Below, piece after piece: positions 55,079 through 64,000 of a stretch of DNA of 64,000 nucleotides. This DNA is from Oegoconia quadripuncta (Eukaryota > Arthropoda > Insecta > Lepidoptera > Autostichidae), in contig OX438743.1 in assembly GCA_949316235.1 (NCBI GenBank), forward strand, positions 36,797,242 to 36,861,241. Direction: 5' to 3'. The position numbers and the translations under genes were made by a program. How positions within the stretch are numbered: position 1 is the stretch's first letter; the number at the start of each line of letters is the position of its first letter. Below the pieces are notes generated by a model. That model saw nothing but the letters and a program-made list of their open reading frames with translations, was not told the DNA's origin and made no database searches.

Positions 55079-56921
55079 ATTTAAATAGAAGGTTGAACAC
55101 TACATTTCACAGCGAGCAAACAAAGTATAAGATTTTGAATCATTTGTTAAAAATAGGTACTAATGAGTTTATCTTATCAATGAAGGTGTCCGTAACTATT
55201 GTTCTTAACAGTGTCAAGTTCAGTATTAAACTAAATTTAACCTTGTGTCTAAGTTAAATATATAGACAAACATAGGTGCGCTAAGCAGTTTTTGACTAAT
55301 TGAAAGAAAGAAAGACAGAAAACATTTACAATTGTTACATTTCCATTTCACCCATTTTGTTTTTACAATCGAAATTTAAAATAAAAAACAACCGTTATTT
55401 TTATATAATCACTTACATTTCTCTTTCTTAACCAGTACACCTGTTAAAAAGGCAATGTATTGATGGCTCTGGAAAAGTCTTTCTTTAAGAACTGCAATAA
55501 AGCATTCCGTGACATTAACATCCTTGATAGTACGGAACACTCCTTGCCCGTGTCACGTCTGGCACTTGGATAACACAACGGGTTTGTTGACAGATAATCT
55601 CAAAACTTATTGTAAAAACCATTGTTTTTAACTGTTGTTAAATACAAGGCTAGCTTTATTAACTCCTTTACCATTTACCTATTTAAAAGTGAACTCAAGT
55701 CTACTAGATCGGGTAATAGTTAGTGCGTGTTACTGCCAGTGTGAACCCGACTAATTCGTATTTCCACGGCCACGTTAACGCCAGGTCACAGCACATATAC
55801 AATAAACCGTTAAACAACTAGCTAGTAGTTGATACTTAAAGCTGGATAGAATTATTGTATCGAAAATGTAAAGAGGCTTGAAAGTTGAACTTATGCGCAT
55901 ATGTTCCACTCAGATTTACATACTTTGACAAGAAGGCTCCTCTGTCCGACAACTGCACATATTAAATTAACGCAATTTGTTATTTTATAGAATAATTACC
56001 CAAATGAATGACGCGTGTAGAAGGCATGAGGAGAATAGCTTATTCATAACAAGCATCGCGGATGTTCGGAAGCTGATGATAGCTGATTACATAGACTCTT
56101 TGCCCTAACATTATGACAAAACGACATTGTCATTATTCTTATTTATGACAGTAAAATTAGAGGCTCATAATTTGTAAATCTTATAAGTGTATTATTATTA
56201 TTATCTTATTATTTATTGGCTACTGTTGTTATAACTACTATATTTATACACATATGTAAGTTTACCAAGCAATAAAATAAAATATCCAATCACGGGATTA
56301 CAGCCGCTACTCTGTGACCAGGTAGCGGTAAAACGTCCAATTCTGAACATTTCACTGCTTATGATAGAGGAAAGTGCTTACCGCGACCGTGAGAAGGCCG
56401 TCGCGCCGTTGCCGGCCCTAAAGTTGCACTACTTTTTATGAATTTAATTTTATCGAGTAAAGCACAACTCTTACAAAACTTTAATGTTTTTTTTCTTTAA
56501 TTCACTGGAATTTCAATGTTTTCAATTAGATTTTAACCTGTAAATTCTTCGTTACCAATTCACTCGCTGTTCCTCCGTAATTACTGATTGGCAATTTATA
56601 TTACAAAGAGTCCATGAATTCCAGCTTGAGGCCTGCTTGTGCAACGGTCGGCAGAAACGGTGCTGGTCACCAACAAAGGCCACGATTACACCGCGGATCG
56701 GTTCCGAACTTTTAATCAATATTTAGAAGAACAAATATACATCGGGAATTGATTTTGTTAATTGATGGATGAGTGTTGCTTTTTGAAATACTGTTGGCTA
56801 TCCATTAATTAGCTAAATAATAAATGATCGATTTTATTTATTTACAGAACAATAATTAGTAAAAGCACTAATGGCTTAAGATATTTTTATTTACGGCTGT
56901 GTAAAAGGAAAATCAATAAAC
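55079..56921. other. AT-rich stretch, nothing recognised
   Basis: No gene on either strand and no recognisable repeat; GC-richer patches at 56380-56420 and 56640-56700 lack open frames. Confidence 0.4.
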
Positions 56922-57112
56922 AAATATTTCGGACACTTACACTAATTAGCTAGTCCAAAACTAGGCATAATACTAGATAACGTAAAAACATATTTGAATA
57001 AACATCCATGACTAGAGAATTAATGTTCGAATTCAGCACACAAACATTTCCCCTGGCAAGATTCGAAGTCGCAACCACGAAAGCACTATGACTACAATAA
57101 TCGCCATCCAAA
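56922..57112 (-). repeat. SINE type B, diverged
   Basis: atttcggacacttacactaa, ttagctagtccaaaactagg, cataatactagataacgtaa, aacatccatgactagagaat, aagattcgaagtcgcaacca (degenerate reverse B box). Confidence 0.6.
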
Positions 57113-57665
57113 AAAGGAAATCATTTTATGGAGTTATTCATCCGAAGATGAATCAAGCGGTCCCAATAAATGCCTATTCACCATAAAATGGCAGATATCA
57201 AGATTAAGATTCGAAGAACACAGACGCTGGCAGTGGGAAAGAAGAAACAAGTTTCTTAGTGCGATGGGTTGATTTTTATTATAATTATTTATACCTAATT
57301 AGGTAATGTTTCTAATAAAACACATGTCCATATTTTAAAGCTAACTTTATTATTCATATTCGCGTCTGTGTTCCCCGAATCTTATAATCTTGGGATGTTT
57401 TGCTCTTGCTGATTAGACAACTACTGAAATCGCTTGCTTCATCTAAGGCTCATTTTCAGGTGGGATTATGATCAAACGCGTTCTCAGTCGTCAGTCCCGT
57501 CACAAATGTTCTCCTCCTTTTCTGAAGTCAGTAAAATACAGGTGTCAAGCGCGATAATTGTAATTTGCGTTGCTGGTTATAAGTAAACATAGATATTGTC
57601 GCCTAACATTGTCAGTAATGTATCTCGAATTGTCATAGTAAATTACAATTGGCCATCTGAGAGAT

Positions 57666-57899
57666 GGTTACATATTCGCGCCGTTTGGTGTGGAGACATT
57701 GGGTTCGTGGGGACCTGAAGCTCGGAAGCTATTTGAAGGTGTATCAATTTGCCTTATTGAGGTATCCTGTGAACGTAGATCTGGCGCTTACCTTGACCAA
57801 CACATCAATAGTGCCATTCAACGAGGTTACTGCCAGCAAATCATTCTGGGTACCCTCCCGGATAATAGCAAACTTGGACAAGTTTTGTACCTTGCTTAG
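57666..57899 (+). pseudogene. LINE reverse-transcriptase C-terminal fragment
   Basis: GYIFAPFGVETLGSWGPEAR, KLFEGVSICLIEVSCERR, SGAYLDQHINSAIQRGYCQQ, IILGTLPDNS and a stop. The 'F.PFGVETLGSWG ... QRI..AIQRGN' pattern is the end of a widespread arthropod LINE protein. The RT core is absent. Confidence 0.62.
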
Positions 57900-58016
57900 A
57901 TTTTGGGACTGAATACGTGTTTTGAAGTTTTTGGGTTGGATTGGTTTTCTCCAATTTTTTTAGTTTTATATTATTATTATATTTTGAATTTTGGATCCTA
58001 TGTATAAGTAGTTCAT

Positions 58017-58203
58017 TTGTTTTATTTAGTACTAGCAATTTCATCAAAATCGGTTCAGCAAAAAAGTAGCCTATATGTTGATCCAGACCCTAATCCGTCT
58101 CCCAACCAAATTTCATCCAAATCGGTCCAGCCGTTTACGCGTGAAGTGGTAACAAACATACACACGTACAACTTTGCATTTACTCGTATAATATTAGTTG
58201 GGA
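58017..58203 (+). repeat. RTE-type tail, variant
   Basis: atttcatcaaaatcggttca, gcctatatgttgatccagac, aaatttcatccaaatcggtc, cagccgtttacgcgtgaagt, cgtataatattagttggg. Confidence 0.6.
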
Positions 58204-58593
58204 ATTAGTTGTGATTAGTTGAGATGGTAAATTGTTACGTGTGTGGTTCACAGCCCGGAAATTCCTATCTACACGCCGTTCATAGATATAATATGAATTC
58301 ATATAGGTATATATGAATCTGAACACCTGTTGCGTAACTAACCGTGAATAATTGGATGGTCCCTACCACGAGATACTGTCACCTATTCCTGTCTTTCACA
58401 CTTCTGCAATGTGCGATATTCAGCTTAACGGTGATAAATCTTGTCAATCTGTTTCTACCTATAAATACTTATATTGTAACGTACTAAGACGTTTTTAAGT
58501 CAATCAAATTCAGTGATCTTTGTCAGTTATGTTATTTACATAAACGCTTGGAAAATGAAATCAAAGTTAAATGCGCGCTCACCAGAAACTTAT

Positions 58594-58678
58594 TTGAGTG
58601 ACTGGCCATCTTATCTCAAACTGTCGCAGCTATTTACATTACAGCTTCGCGCAGACTTAGATAAGACGGTTGCTAAGC
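58594..58678 (-). repeat. SINE type C, internal fragment
   Basis: gactggccatcttatctcaa, then gcgcagacttagataagacg. Middle and head-side portion only. Confidence 0.45.
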
Positions 58679-58723
58679 CCCCGATTCTAGCGCACTTAAG
58701 ATTACAATTCTTGTCACCTTTAC

Positions 58724-58783
58724 ACTTATATATATATTTATTTATTCGGAAAACCAACAGCTGCAATAACACTAATGGAAACT
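58724..58783 (-). mobile_element. 3' terminus of the LINE encoding the 60256-61620 protein
   Basis: tatatatatttatttattcg, gaaaaccaacagctgcaata, then acac and the duplicated taatggaaact. The rest of this 3' UTR continues at 60085-60255, beyond the nested R1 element. Confidence 0.68.
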
Positions 58784-60084
58784 TTTTTTTTTTTTTTTTT
58801 CTTGACGGGGGGGAAATCTTTAAAAGATACCCAGACTCCTGAGGGAGAGTCTGGATTATGTGGGACTTTCACCCACTAAAACCCCCCCGGTGGTCCTCCT
58901 CAGCGCTTGTCGGGGAACACCGGGAACTCAAAGGACCAACTACCGGTGCTCCCCTAGCGCTCCGCTTAAGCCCCCCCGGGCTGGCCAAGTAGCCGAGCCG
59001 CACAAGCTCGCCGATGTCGGCTGCAGCGGGACGAGACCACGTCGTGCCACCGCTGCCATCCATTGAGCCGCCACCACTGGTGAAAGGACGGCCAGAGCCC
59101 TCACTCTGACCGCCCACGACCCTGGGCGCCCCTGCTCAGGGGCATAGTCGTGACGCATCGGGAGGAATCTTTGGTCCTCCCGGCGTCTCCGTATACGGGC
59201 GGGTTCGGATCCTATCTATCTCGCTCCGCCCTGCTCCCCAACATCGCCTCTATTAGGGCTGGTGGGGAGAAGTCCAGTCCAGTGTCCCTTTTAGTCGCCT
59301 CTTACGACAGGCAGGGAATACCGTACCCCTATTCTATGCCCGAGGTTACAGGGTGAAAAAATTTACGGGACTGGGGCGTTTAAGCCACGGCGGCTGTTGC
59401 CACCTCCCCGACGCCGTCTTCTCCGGGCGGGATTAGCCCGCTCGCGGTCTCGCTCTGCGGTCTCCTTCTGCAACATTACTGCCTCACAGAAGGCGATCGC
59501 GGCATCCCACGACGCCCGACTCCCCAACATCGCCGCTATTAGGGCCGGTGGGGAGAGATCCTCTCCGATCTGTTGGACCAGGACCTGTCGCTCGGATTGC
59601 CACGCTGGGCATGTCTCGAGAGTGTGCTGTGCGGTATCCTGGTCGGCTCCACAATGGTGGCACTCAGCTGTCACCTCCCGTCCGATCCTGTTCAGGTACG
59701 CACCAAAGCAGCCATGCCCGGTGAGCACCTGAGTTAGACGGTAGGTAACACTGCCTCCCTCTCGGGTCAGCCAGTCTTGGAAACTTGGCAAAACTGCTCC
59801 AACAATGCGCTGCCGCGCGTTTTGAGGCTCTTGCAGCCGCTCGCACCATAGATTTAGCGCGTGCTGACGAGCCCTTCGCCTCATATTTGTGACCGCCCTG
59901 GGATGGACGAACCCTTCCTGCTGACGGAGGCTGCGAATCCGGGCATAGACCCTCGCATCCATATCCGCCAGGATGTCCAAGGGAGGAAATCGCGCTAGGA
60001 TAGTGGCCGCCTCATACGAAATCGTCCGGTATCCGCGTGCGACCCTAATCGAGATCTGGCGCTGCGCGGCATTCAGTATGGCAG
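58784..60084 (-). mobile_element. R1-clade LINE, 5'-truncated, nested in another LINE
   Basis: A T run at 58784-58801 (poly(A) on the minus strand), a 560-bp 3' UTR, and a C-terminal coding part (59363-60082). The exact duplication taatggaaact is at 58773-58783 and 60085-60095. The UTR includes gtttt-agtgggtgaaagtc, the hairpin-forming ccagactctccctcaggagt and gtcgtaagaggcgactaaaa. The insertion removed nothing from the host LINE's UTR beyond the duplication. Confidence 0.85.
59363..60082 (-). CDS. R1-type retrotransposon protein, C-terminal domain only
   Basis: Open from the 5' truncation point: ILNAAQRQISIRVARGYRTI, SYEAATILARFPPLD, then LADMDARVYARIRSLRQQEG. A zinc knuckle ECHHCGADQDTAQHTLETCP (C-x2-C-x8-H-x4-C) is followed by a basic tail RRRRRRGGG. 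In R1 proteins this region follows the reverse transcriptase and holds the CCHC motif. RT and endonuclease domains are missing, so the copy is inactive despite having no internal stop. GC content is far above the flanks. Confidence 0.8.
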   Translation of the reverse strand, partial: AILNAAQRQISIRVARGYRTISYEAATILARFPPLDILADMDARVYARIRSLRQQEGFVHPRAVTNMRRRARQHALNLWCERLQEPQNARQRIVGAVLPSFQDWLTREGGSVTYRLTQVLTGHGCFGAYLNRIGREVTAECHHCGADQDTAQHTLETCPAWQSERQVLVQQIGEDLSPPALIAAMLGSRASWDAAIAFCEAVMLQKETAERDRERANPARRRRRRGGGNSRRGLNAPVP

Positions 60085-60255
60085 TAATGGAAACTATTCT
60101 AGGTAACAGAGAGCCAATTACAGGTCCTCACAAGTAGAAATACATTATATAATTCAATAACATGCATTATCACACTTGTACATTTTTTGCCCTTGCGGTA
60201 CATATAACAGATTCAAACATCGCCAAAAAAAAAAGAAAAACAATTGATTTATAAA
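60085..60255 (-). mobile_element. 3' UTR, upstream part, of the same LINE
   Basis: Between the stop at 60256 and the R1 insertion point: on the plus strand it reads ttctaggtaacagagagcca, cacttgtacattttttgccc, ttgcggtacatataacagat. It becomes contiguous with 58724-58783 when the nested R1 element is removed. Confidence 0.72.
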
Positions 60256-61632
60256 TTAAATTAAGCCATCAAAGAATTGTTGATTTAATTGACGCCTCGC
60301 TGACATAAAACTAGTGTTAAAAAGATCTAGATCAAACTTCTTAGACAATTTATTAAAATTGTTGCTGGCACGCCACAGAAAAGTGTTTTTTCTGTAGTTG
60401 GTAGAAGTCGGAGGGAGAAAAATGAGATCATTGTGCCTAAGTGATACACCAGGAGGTCGGAGACAGATTTGGGAAAGAAGTTCTGGACAATCAATCGACC
60501 CAGAAGCAATTTTCAATATAAATACGAGATCCGCTATTTCACGTCTAGCTTCAAGTGGCAACAGATGGTGCTTTCCACCTAAAAGTAAGTAATCGTCAGA
60601 CTTGTAATGGTGTTTAGTACGATAACAAATATATCTAATAAACTTTCTTTGAATGTTTTCTATACGGGAAATATAGGTAGCATATCGGGGGCTCCAAATT
60701 TGCGAGGCGTACTCCAAGATACTCCGCACAAATGTACAATACAAGATTTTGAAAGTTTTAACTTGAGTAAAGTCCCTGGAGCAACGCATCACGAATCCCA
60801 AAGCCTTAGATGCTTTGGATACAATGTTGTTGATATGTCTATCAAATAATAATTTACAATCATGGTGAACACCCAAATCACGTGCGGCAAAATCCCTGTG
60901 AAGGCTTTCCCCCCTCAACGTGTAATCGAAATGGATTATGTTACGTTTACGACTGTATGTGATTATATTACACTTTGAAGCGTTCAGGTCCAGGCAGTTT
61001 GCCGAACAGTAATCCTCAAGCCGCAGGAGATCCGCCTGCAAGCCCTCCACGTCAGCTTCAGTGGCGATGTATGCGAATATCTTCATGTCGTCTGCAAAGC
61101 ACAACAAGCGAGAAGTTTGCAGGCAGAGCTGGATGTCATTCACAAAAATTATGAATAGCAAAGGCCCGAGCAGAGAACCCTGCAGCACACCACTAGGTAC
61201 GGTCACCCAACCAGATATATAATTGTTGACAACAACTGCCTGAGAGCGATTGTCGATATAGGAGGAGAACCACCTCAGTAGATTGCCACTGATGCCAATC
61301 TTTGAAAGCTTGCACAGAAGGAGACTGTGGTTAATACGGTCAAAGGCCTTGCTATAGTCAGTGTATACGACATCGACCTGACGTCCACTGTCCATTGCTT
61401 CCGTAAGAAAAGAGTTTAATAGTACAAGATTGGACACAGTAGAGCGTCCCTTCAGAAAACCATGTTGCGACATGCTAAATGATTGTTGTAATGCAGGATA
61501 CACTTGACTGTATATAATCTTTTCGAGGACCTTAGACACAATACATAATTTGGATATTGGTCGGTAGTTAGTGATGTCAGTTTTAGACCCTTTTTTGTGG
61601 ACTGGTGTGATAAAAGCCAAAAAAAAAAAAAT
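60256..61632 (-). CDS. non-LTR retrotransposon reverse transcriptase, 5'-truncated
   Basis: About 454 codons without a stop. Numbered from the Leu-Ala-Phe at the truncation point: PVHKKGSKTD (6-15), NYRPIS (18-23), catalytic Asp in VVYTDYSKAFD (84-94), PSGVLQGSLLGPLLF (142-156; the usual P of 'GVPQG' is L) and the catalytic FADD box (175-178). The thumb follows and a full C-terminus ends FFDGLI before a stop at 60256. Endonuclease and ORF1 are missing. The frame runs through a T stretch (61621-61632) to the 5' breakpoint. Motif order suits the CR1/Jockey group; the exact clade is not assigned. The intact frame suggests a young copy. Confidence 0.85.
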   Translation of the reverse strand: MFFFLAFITPVHKKGSKTDITNYRPISKLCIVSKVLEKIIYSQVYPALQQSFSMSQHGFLKGRSTVSNLVLLNSFLTEAMDSGRQVDVVYTDYSKAFDRINHSLLLCKLSKIGISGNLLRWFSSYIDNRSQAVVVNNYISGWVTVPSGVLQGSLLGPLLFIIFVNDIQLCLQTSRLLCFADDMKIFAYIATEADVEGLQADLLRLEDYCSANCLDLNASKCNIITYSRKRNIIHFDYTLRGESLHRDFAARDLGVHHDCKLLFDRHINNIVSKASKALGFVMRCSRDFTQVKTFKILYCTFVRSILEYASQIWSPRYATYISRIENIQRKFIRYICYRTKHHYKSDDYLLLGGKHHLLPLEARREIADLVFILKIASGSIDCPELLSQICLRPPGVSLRHNDLIFLPPTSTNYRKNTFLWRASNNFNKLSKKFDLDLFNTSFMSARRQLNQQFFDGLI

Positions 61633-61654
61633 ATATTAAGTAACCTTATACAAG

Positions 61655-61918
61655 ACCAGCTTTCCGCCCGCGGCTTCGTCTGCGTGAAATAACGTCTTTA
61701 TGGCGGAAATTGGTTAATCCCGCGAGAACTACTGACTTTAGCGGCATAAAATATATCCTATATCTTAATTCAGGGTATATTCTTCCTATTGACGTTATGA
61801 TTAATTTCATCCAAATGACCAAATTTCATCCAAATCCGTTCATTCGTTTCACCGTGATTGAGCAACAAACAAATAAACAAAGAAACATCCAAACTTTCGC
61901 ATTTATAATATTAAGTAG
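61655..61918 (+). repeat. RTE-type tail
   Basis: accagctttccgcccgcggc, ttcgtctgcgtgaaataacg, atcctatatcttaattcagg, atgattaatttcatccaaat (an extra partial duplication), ttcaccgtgattgagcaaca, atccaaactttcgcatttat, aatattaagta. Confidence 0.74.
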
Positions 61919-62286
61919 TTAGATAACTTCGATTATTTACATAGCTACGATAGAAACTCGTGCTCGGGGTACCGCCAACCATTACGCACCATCACACTTC
62001 ACAGTCGGCATTACGTTGGAATGATTCCATAAAGGAACGTGCACCGTGCAAGATTTTGTGACATCGAAAATTGATGCCGATGATCAATTTACTGCAAGTA
62101 TATACCAACTGGGTACTGTCTGTCATTCGCTGTGGTATTGCTAGGGTAGATTATGGAATCAAATAAACTACAGAATTTTTGAACAGCTGAACTCTTAGAC
62201 CCGTATTAATAAACCATTCTCAAGATTGAGAACAGTCTTGTGACCGGTCTCAAGTAAACGTGTTGATTAATAAACCTAACTTGAGA
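61919..62286. other. unique-looking spacer
   Basis: No gene or repeat signature. It ends in cctaacttgagatc, whose gagatc recurs after the poly(A) of the next SINE. Confidence 0.4.
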
Positions 62287-62614
62287 TCCGCCTCCGTGGC
62301 TCAATGTAAACAACATAGGGTTTACGAATCGGAGGTCGCGGGTTCGATCCCCAGCGGGGTACATGTTTAGTACTCGGTTTGGTTTGGTAGGGCATTTTAA
62401 ATGTCTGCCTGGCTAGCTACCACCATCTTATCTAAATCTGCCGCCAAACAGCAATGTTAATAGCATTGTTATGTTCCGGTTGTCAGAGATAAGATAGCCA
62501 GTTACCCAAATATATGGGTTTCCGGGTCAGTACGCTTCCACCTTCGGCCTCATCTTCACTTAACATCAGGTGTGATTGAGGTCAAGTGCTAACCCGTTGT
62601 GCATAAAAAAAAAA
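62287..62614 (+). repeat. SINE type C, complete
   Basis: tRNA-like head cgcctccgtggctcaatgta, gggtttacgaatcggaggtc, B box gcgggttcgatccccag. The body follows (ctggctagctaccaccatct, cattgttatgttccggttgt, gataagatagccagttaccc, cttccaccttcggcctcatc, aggtgtgattgaggtcaagt) and it ends A10. A short duplication gagatc flanks it. This is the reference copy for type C in this window. Confidence 0.85.
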
Positions 62615-62621
62615 GAGATCT

Positions 62622-63062
62622 GAAAAGAATTTCCGCGCAGTCCGAATTGTCGGCCAAGAGAGTCTCACCGACCGACTGGATCCCCTGGCGTTGCGAAGAG
62701 ACGTCGCGTCCCTCTGCATTCTCTAACGCATATTTCATGGGGAGTGTTCTGAAGAACTGTTCGAGCTAATACCCGCTGCTCAATTTAACCGATACACTTC
62801 TCGGAGAAAATAAAATTTCCATCCACATCACCTGGATGAGTGGAAGTCTACCACTGTACGTTTCTCAAGAAACTTCTTACCACGTACGACCACCCTGTGG
62901 AACGGATTTCCGGCAGCGGTGTTCCCGAACGAGTACGACATTGGAACCTTCAAGAAACGAGCCTACACCTTCATCAAAGGCCGGCAACGCATCTGTGACA
63001 CTTTTGGTGACCCGCATGCTCGTTTGCCGCTCTCTCGTACCTATACAATGTGTCCCGGAGAG
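62622..63062 (+). pseudogene. LINE C-terminal fragment
   Basis: One frame reads NFRAVRIVGQESLTDRLDPL, ALRRDVASLCILxRIFHGEC, SEELFELIPAAQFNRYTSRR, a stop at 62811, then HHLDEWKSTTVRFSRNFLPR, TTTLWNGFPAAVFPNEYDIG, FKKRAYTFIKGRQR. The 'LRRDVASL...FHGECSEELF ... FLPRTTTLWN.FP..VFP' pattern is the end of an abundant insect LINE. One internal stop and a missing N-terminus mark decay. Confidence 0.75.
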
Positions 63063-63119
63063 AAGTGACCAGCGGGCGTAGTTTGAAAATTTATACAAAA
63101 TTATCGATAAATCATTTAA

Positions 63120-63700
63120 ATTTAGAGACCTAACTGCTTTTGTTTTTTAAAAATTGTTAATCCTTTTTTTTTAATAGACATGTCTGACCTTCTGCACTAT
63201 TTTAGTCATAATTTCTTTGTTTTTACGTCTTTCCCAATTCTTTTTTTTTTAATTCAGTGCTGTTATTATTATTCATCAAATTAAGTTATGAAAATTATCC
63301 CAAAACAAATAAATAATTTATTAAAAAAGAAATAAACTTAAAATTCGACCAACAAAACTGTATTTCTTTAAGTTTAAAAATAAAAAAACGAAAAATATCC
63401 CTATAACATCATGTTTTTTTTTAATTATTATGATACTACATGATATTCTCTAAAATATCCTCGAACAATGTTTTTAGTTATTTCAAATAAATGTGAACGT
63501 ACGAGACATTGAAATTGACCTTTTATGCTCCAGTAACTAGATAGAGATAAGTTTAAAAAAAATGAAAGTAATGTTTTAAGCAGTTTATTTGCACATTTAA
63601 GTGTTTTGTTATTACAATGAATCATTTTGATTTTAACATGATAGTTTAAGAATAAATAAAAGATACTTAATTTGTTAAAATGGTTGTTTATTAAGAAAAA
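63120..63700. other. AT-rich stretch, nothing recognised
   Basis: Poly-T and poly-A rich. It may include the untranslated end of the transposase element that follows. Confidence 0.4.
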
Positions 63701-63708
63701 TCAGGTAA

Positions 63709-63999
63709 TTAATTAATTATGTTTTCAAAATGACCGCCGTCAGCGGTTATGCAGGCCAGGGCCCTAAATGACATCCTTAGTGTAGTTCGCCTTATTTCTG
63801 CATGATTCTGCGCTATTTCTGCGGCAGCAGCATCGATTCTCTGTTTCAGCTGGTCTCTTGAAATTATTGGCACAGCATAAACTTTTTGCTTCATGTAGCC
63901 CCAGAAATAATAATCAAGAGGCGTCAAGTCTGGTGACCTCGGGGGCCATGCTACTGGACCGCCTCTGCCAATCCATCTTGGATAATTTTCATTGATGAA
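63709..63999 (-). CDS. mariner/Tc1-like transposase, C-terminal part, cut by the window edge
   Basis: Open on the minus strand from the edge to a stop at 63709. It starts FINENYPRWIGRGGPVAWPP, then RSPDLTPLDYYFWGYMKQKV, YAVPIISRDQLKQRIDAAAA and ends ITADGGHFENIIN. The 'WPPRSPDLTPLD.FWG' block is the last part of the DDE catalytic domain in Tc1/mariner-superfamily transposases; the Asp in SPDLTPLD is the likely third acidic residue. No stop or frameshift is visible in the 97 codons available. The N-terminal DNA-binding part and terminal repeats would lie to the right. Confidence 0.72.
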   Translation of the reverse strand, partial: FINENYPRWIGRGGPVAWPPRSPDLTPLDYYFWGYMKQKVYAVPIISRDQLKQRIDAAAAEIAQNHAEIRRTTLRMSFRALACITADGGHFENIIN

Positions 64000-64000
64000 T

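Noticed and set aside
58860..59356. Several ORFs on both strands in the R1 3' UTR
   Set aside because: Lie in the untranslated 3' region of the R1-type element; high GC content lowers stop frequency.

Overview
This window looks like intron-rich, repeat-dense moth or butterfly (Lepidoptera) nuclear DNA. I infer this from the repeats: four tRNA-derived SINE types, RTE-type tails beginning with a tttccg-cccgcggcttcg-like block, R1-clade ends, hAT- and TA-flanked miniature elements, and an AT-rich background. I see no bacterial or viral gene organisation, rRNA, genuine tRNA or CRISPR. Species and locus cannot be named from sequence alone.

Host gene. Most of the window appears to be introns of one gene on the minus strand. 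Six short open segments, GC-richer in third codon positions than the surroundings and bounded by splice-like signals, lie at 45445-45672 (ATG-containing), 38802-38852, 34476-34633 (strongly hydrophobic), 23545-23604, 9414-9467 and 2521-2662. Their reading phases agree (0/0, 0/0, 0/2, 2/2, then 0/0, 0/1), except that at least one exon must be missing between 23545 and 9467. The predicted product has a hydrophilic N-terminal region, one long hydrophobic segment and a charged, proline-rich C-terminal part. I do not recognise it. The gene continues off the left edge.

Repeats. From 1 to about 11 kb there are old SINE and LINE pieces and much sequence with no recognised element. From 11.6 to 21 kb there are hAT-type MITEs, SINEs of all four types, foldback elements and a near-perfect 65-bp-arm hairpin. 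From 21 to 32 kb is mostly unique AT-rich intron with a few CpG-rich islands. From 32 to 49 kb there are tandem repeats, more SINEs, inverted LINE ends and a 62-bp satellite-like array inside a SINE. From 49 to 55 kb there is an RTE remnant, an 811-bp foldback element with 268-bp inverted repeats, and a MITE. From 57 to 64 kb is a LINE-rich block: a 5'-truncated non-LTR element with an intact 454-residue reverse transcriptase C-terminal part, an R1-clade element nested in its 3' UTR with a matching target-site duplication, a complete SINE, a LINE tail, and a mariner/Tc1-like transposase running off the right edge.

The strongest structural evidence comes from target-site duplications and inverted repeats read directly from the sequence. 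Family names rest on motif recognition without a database search.
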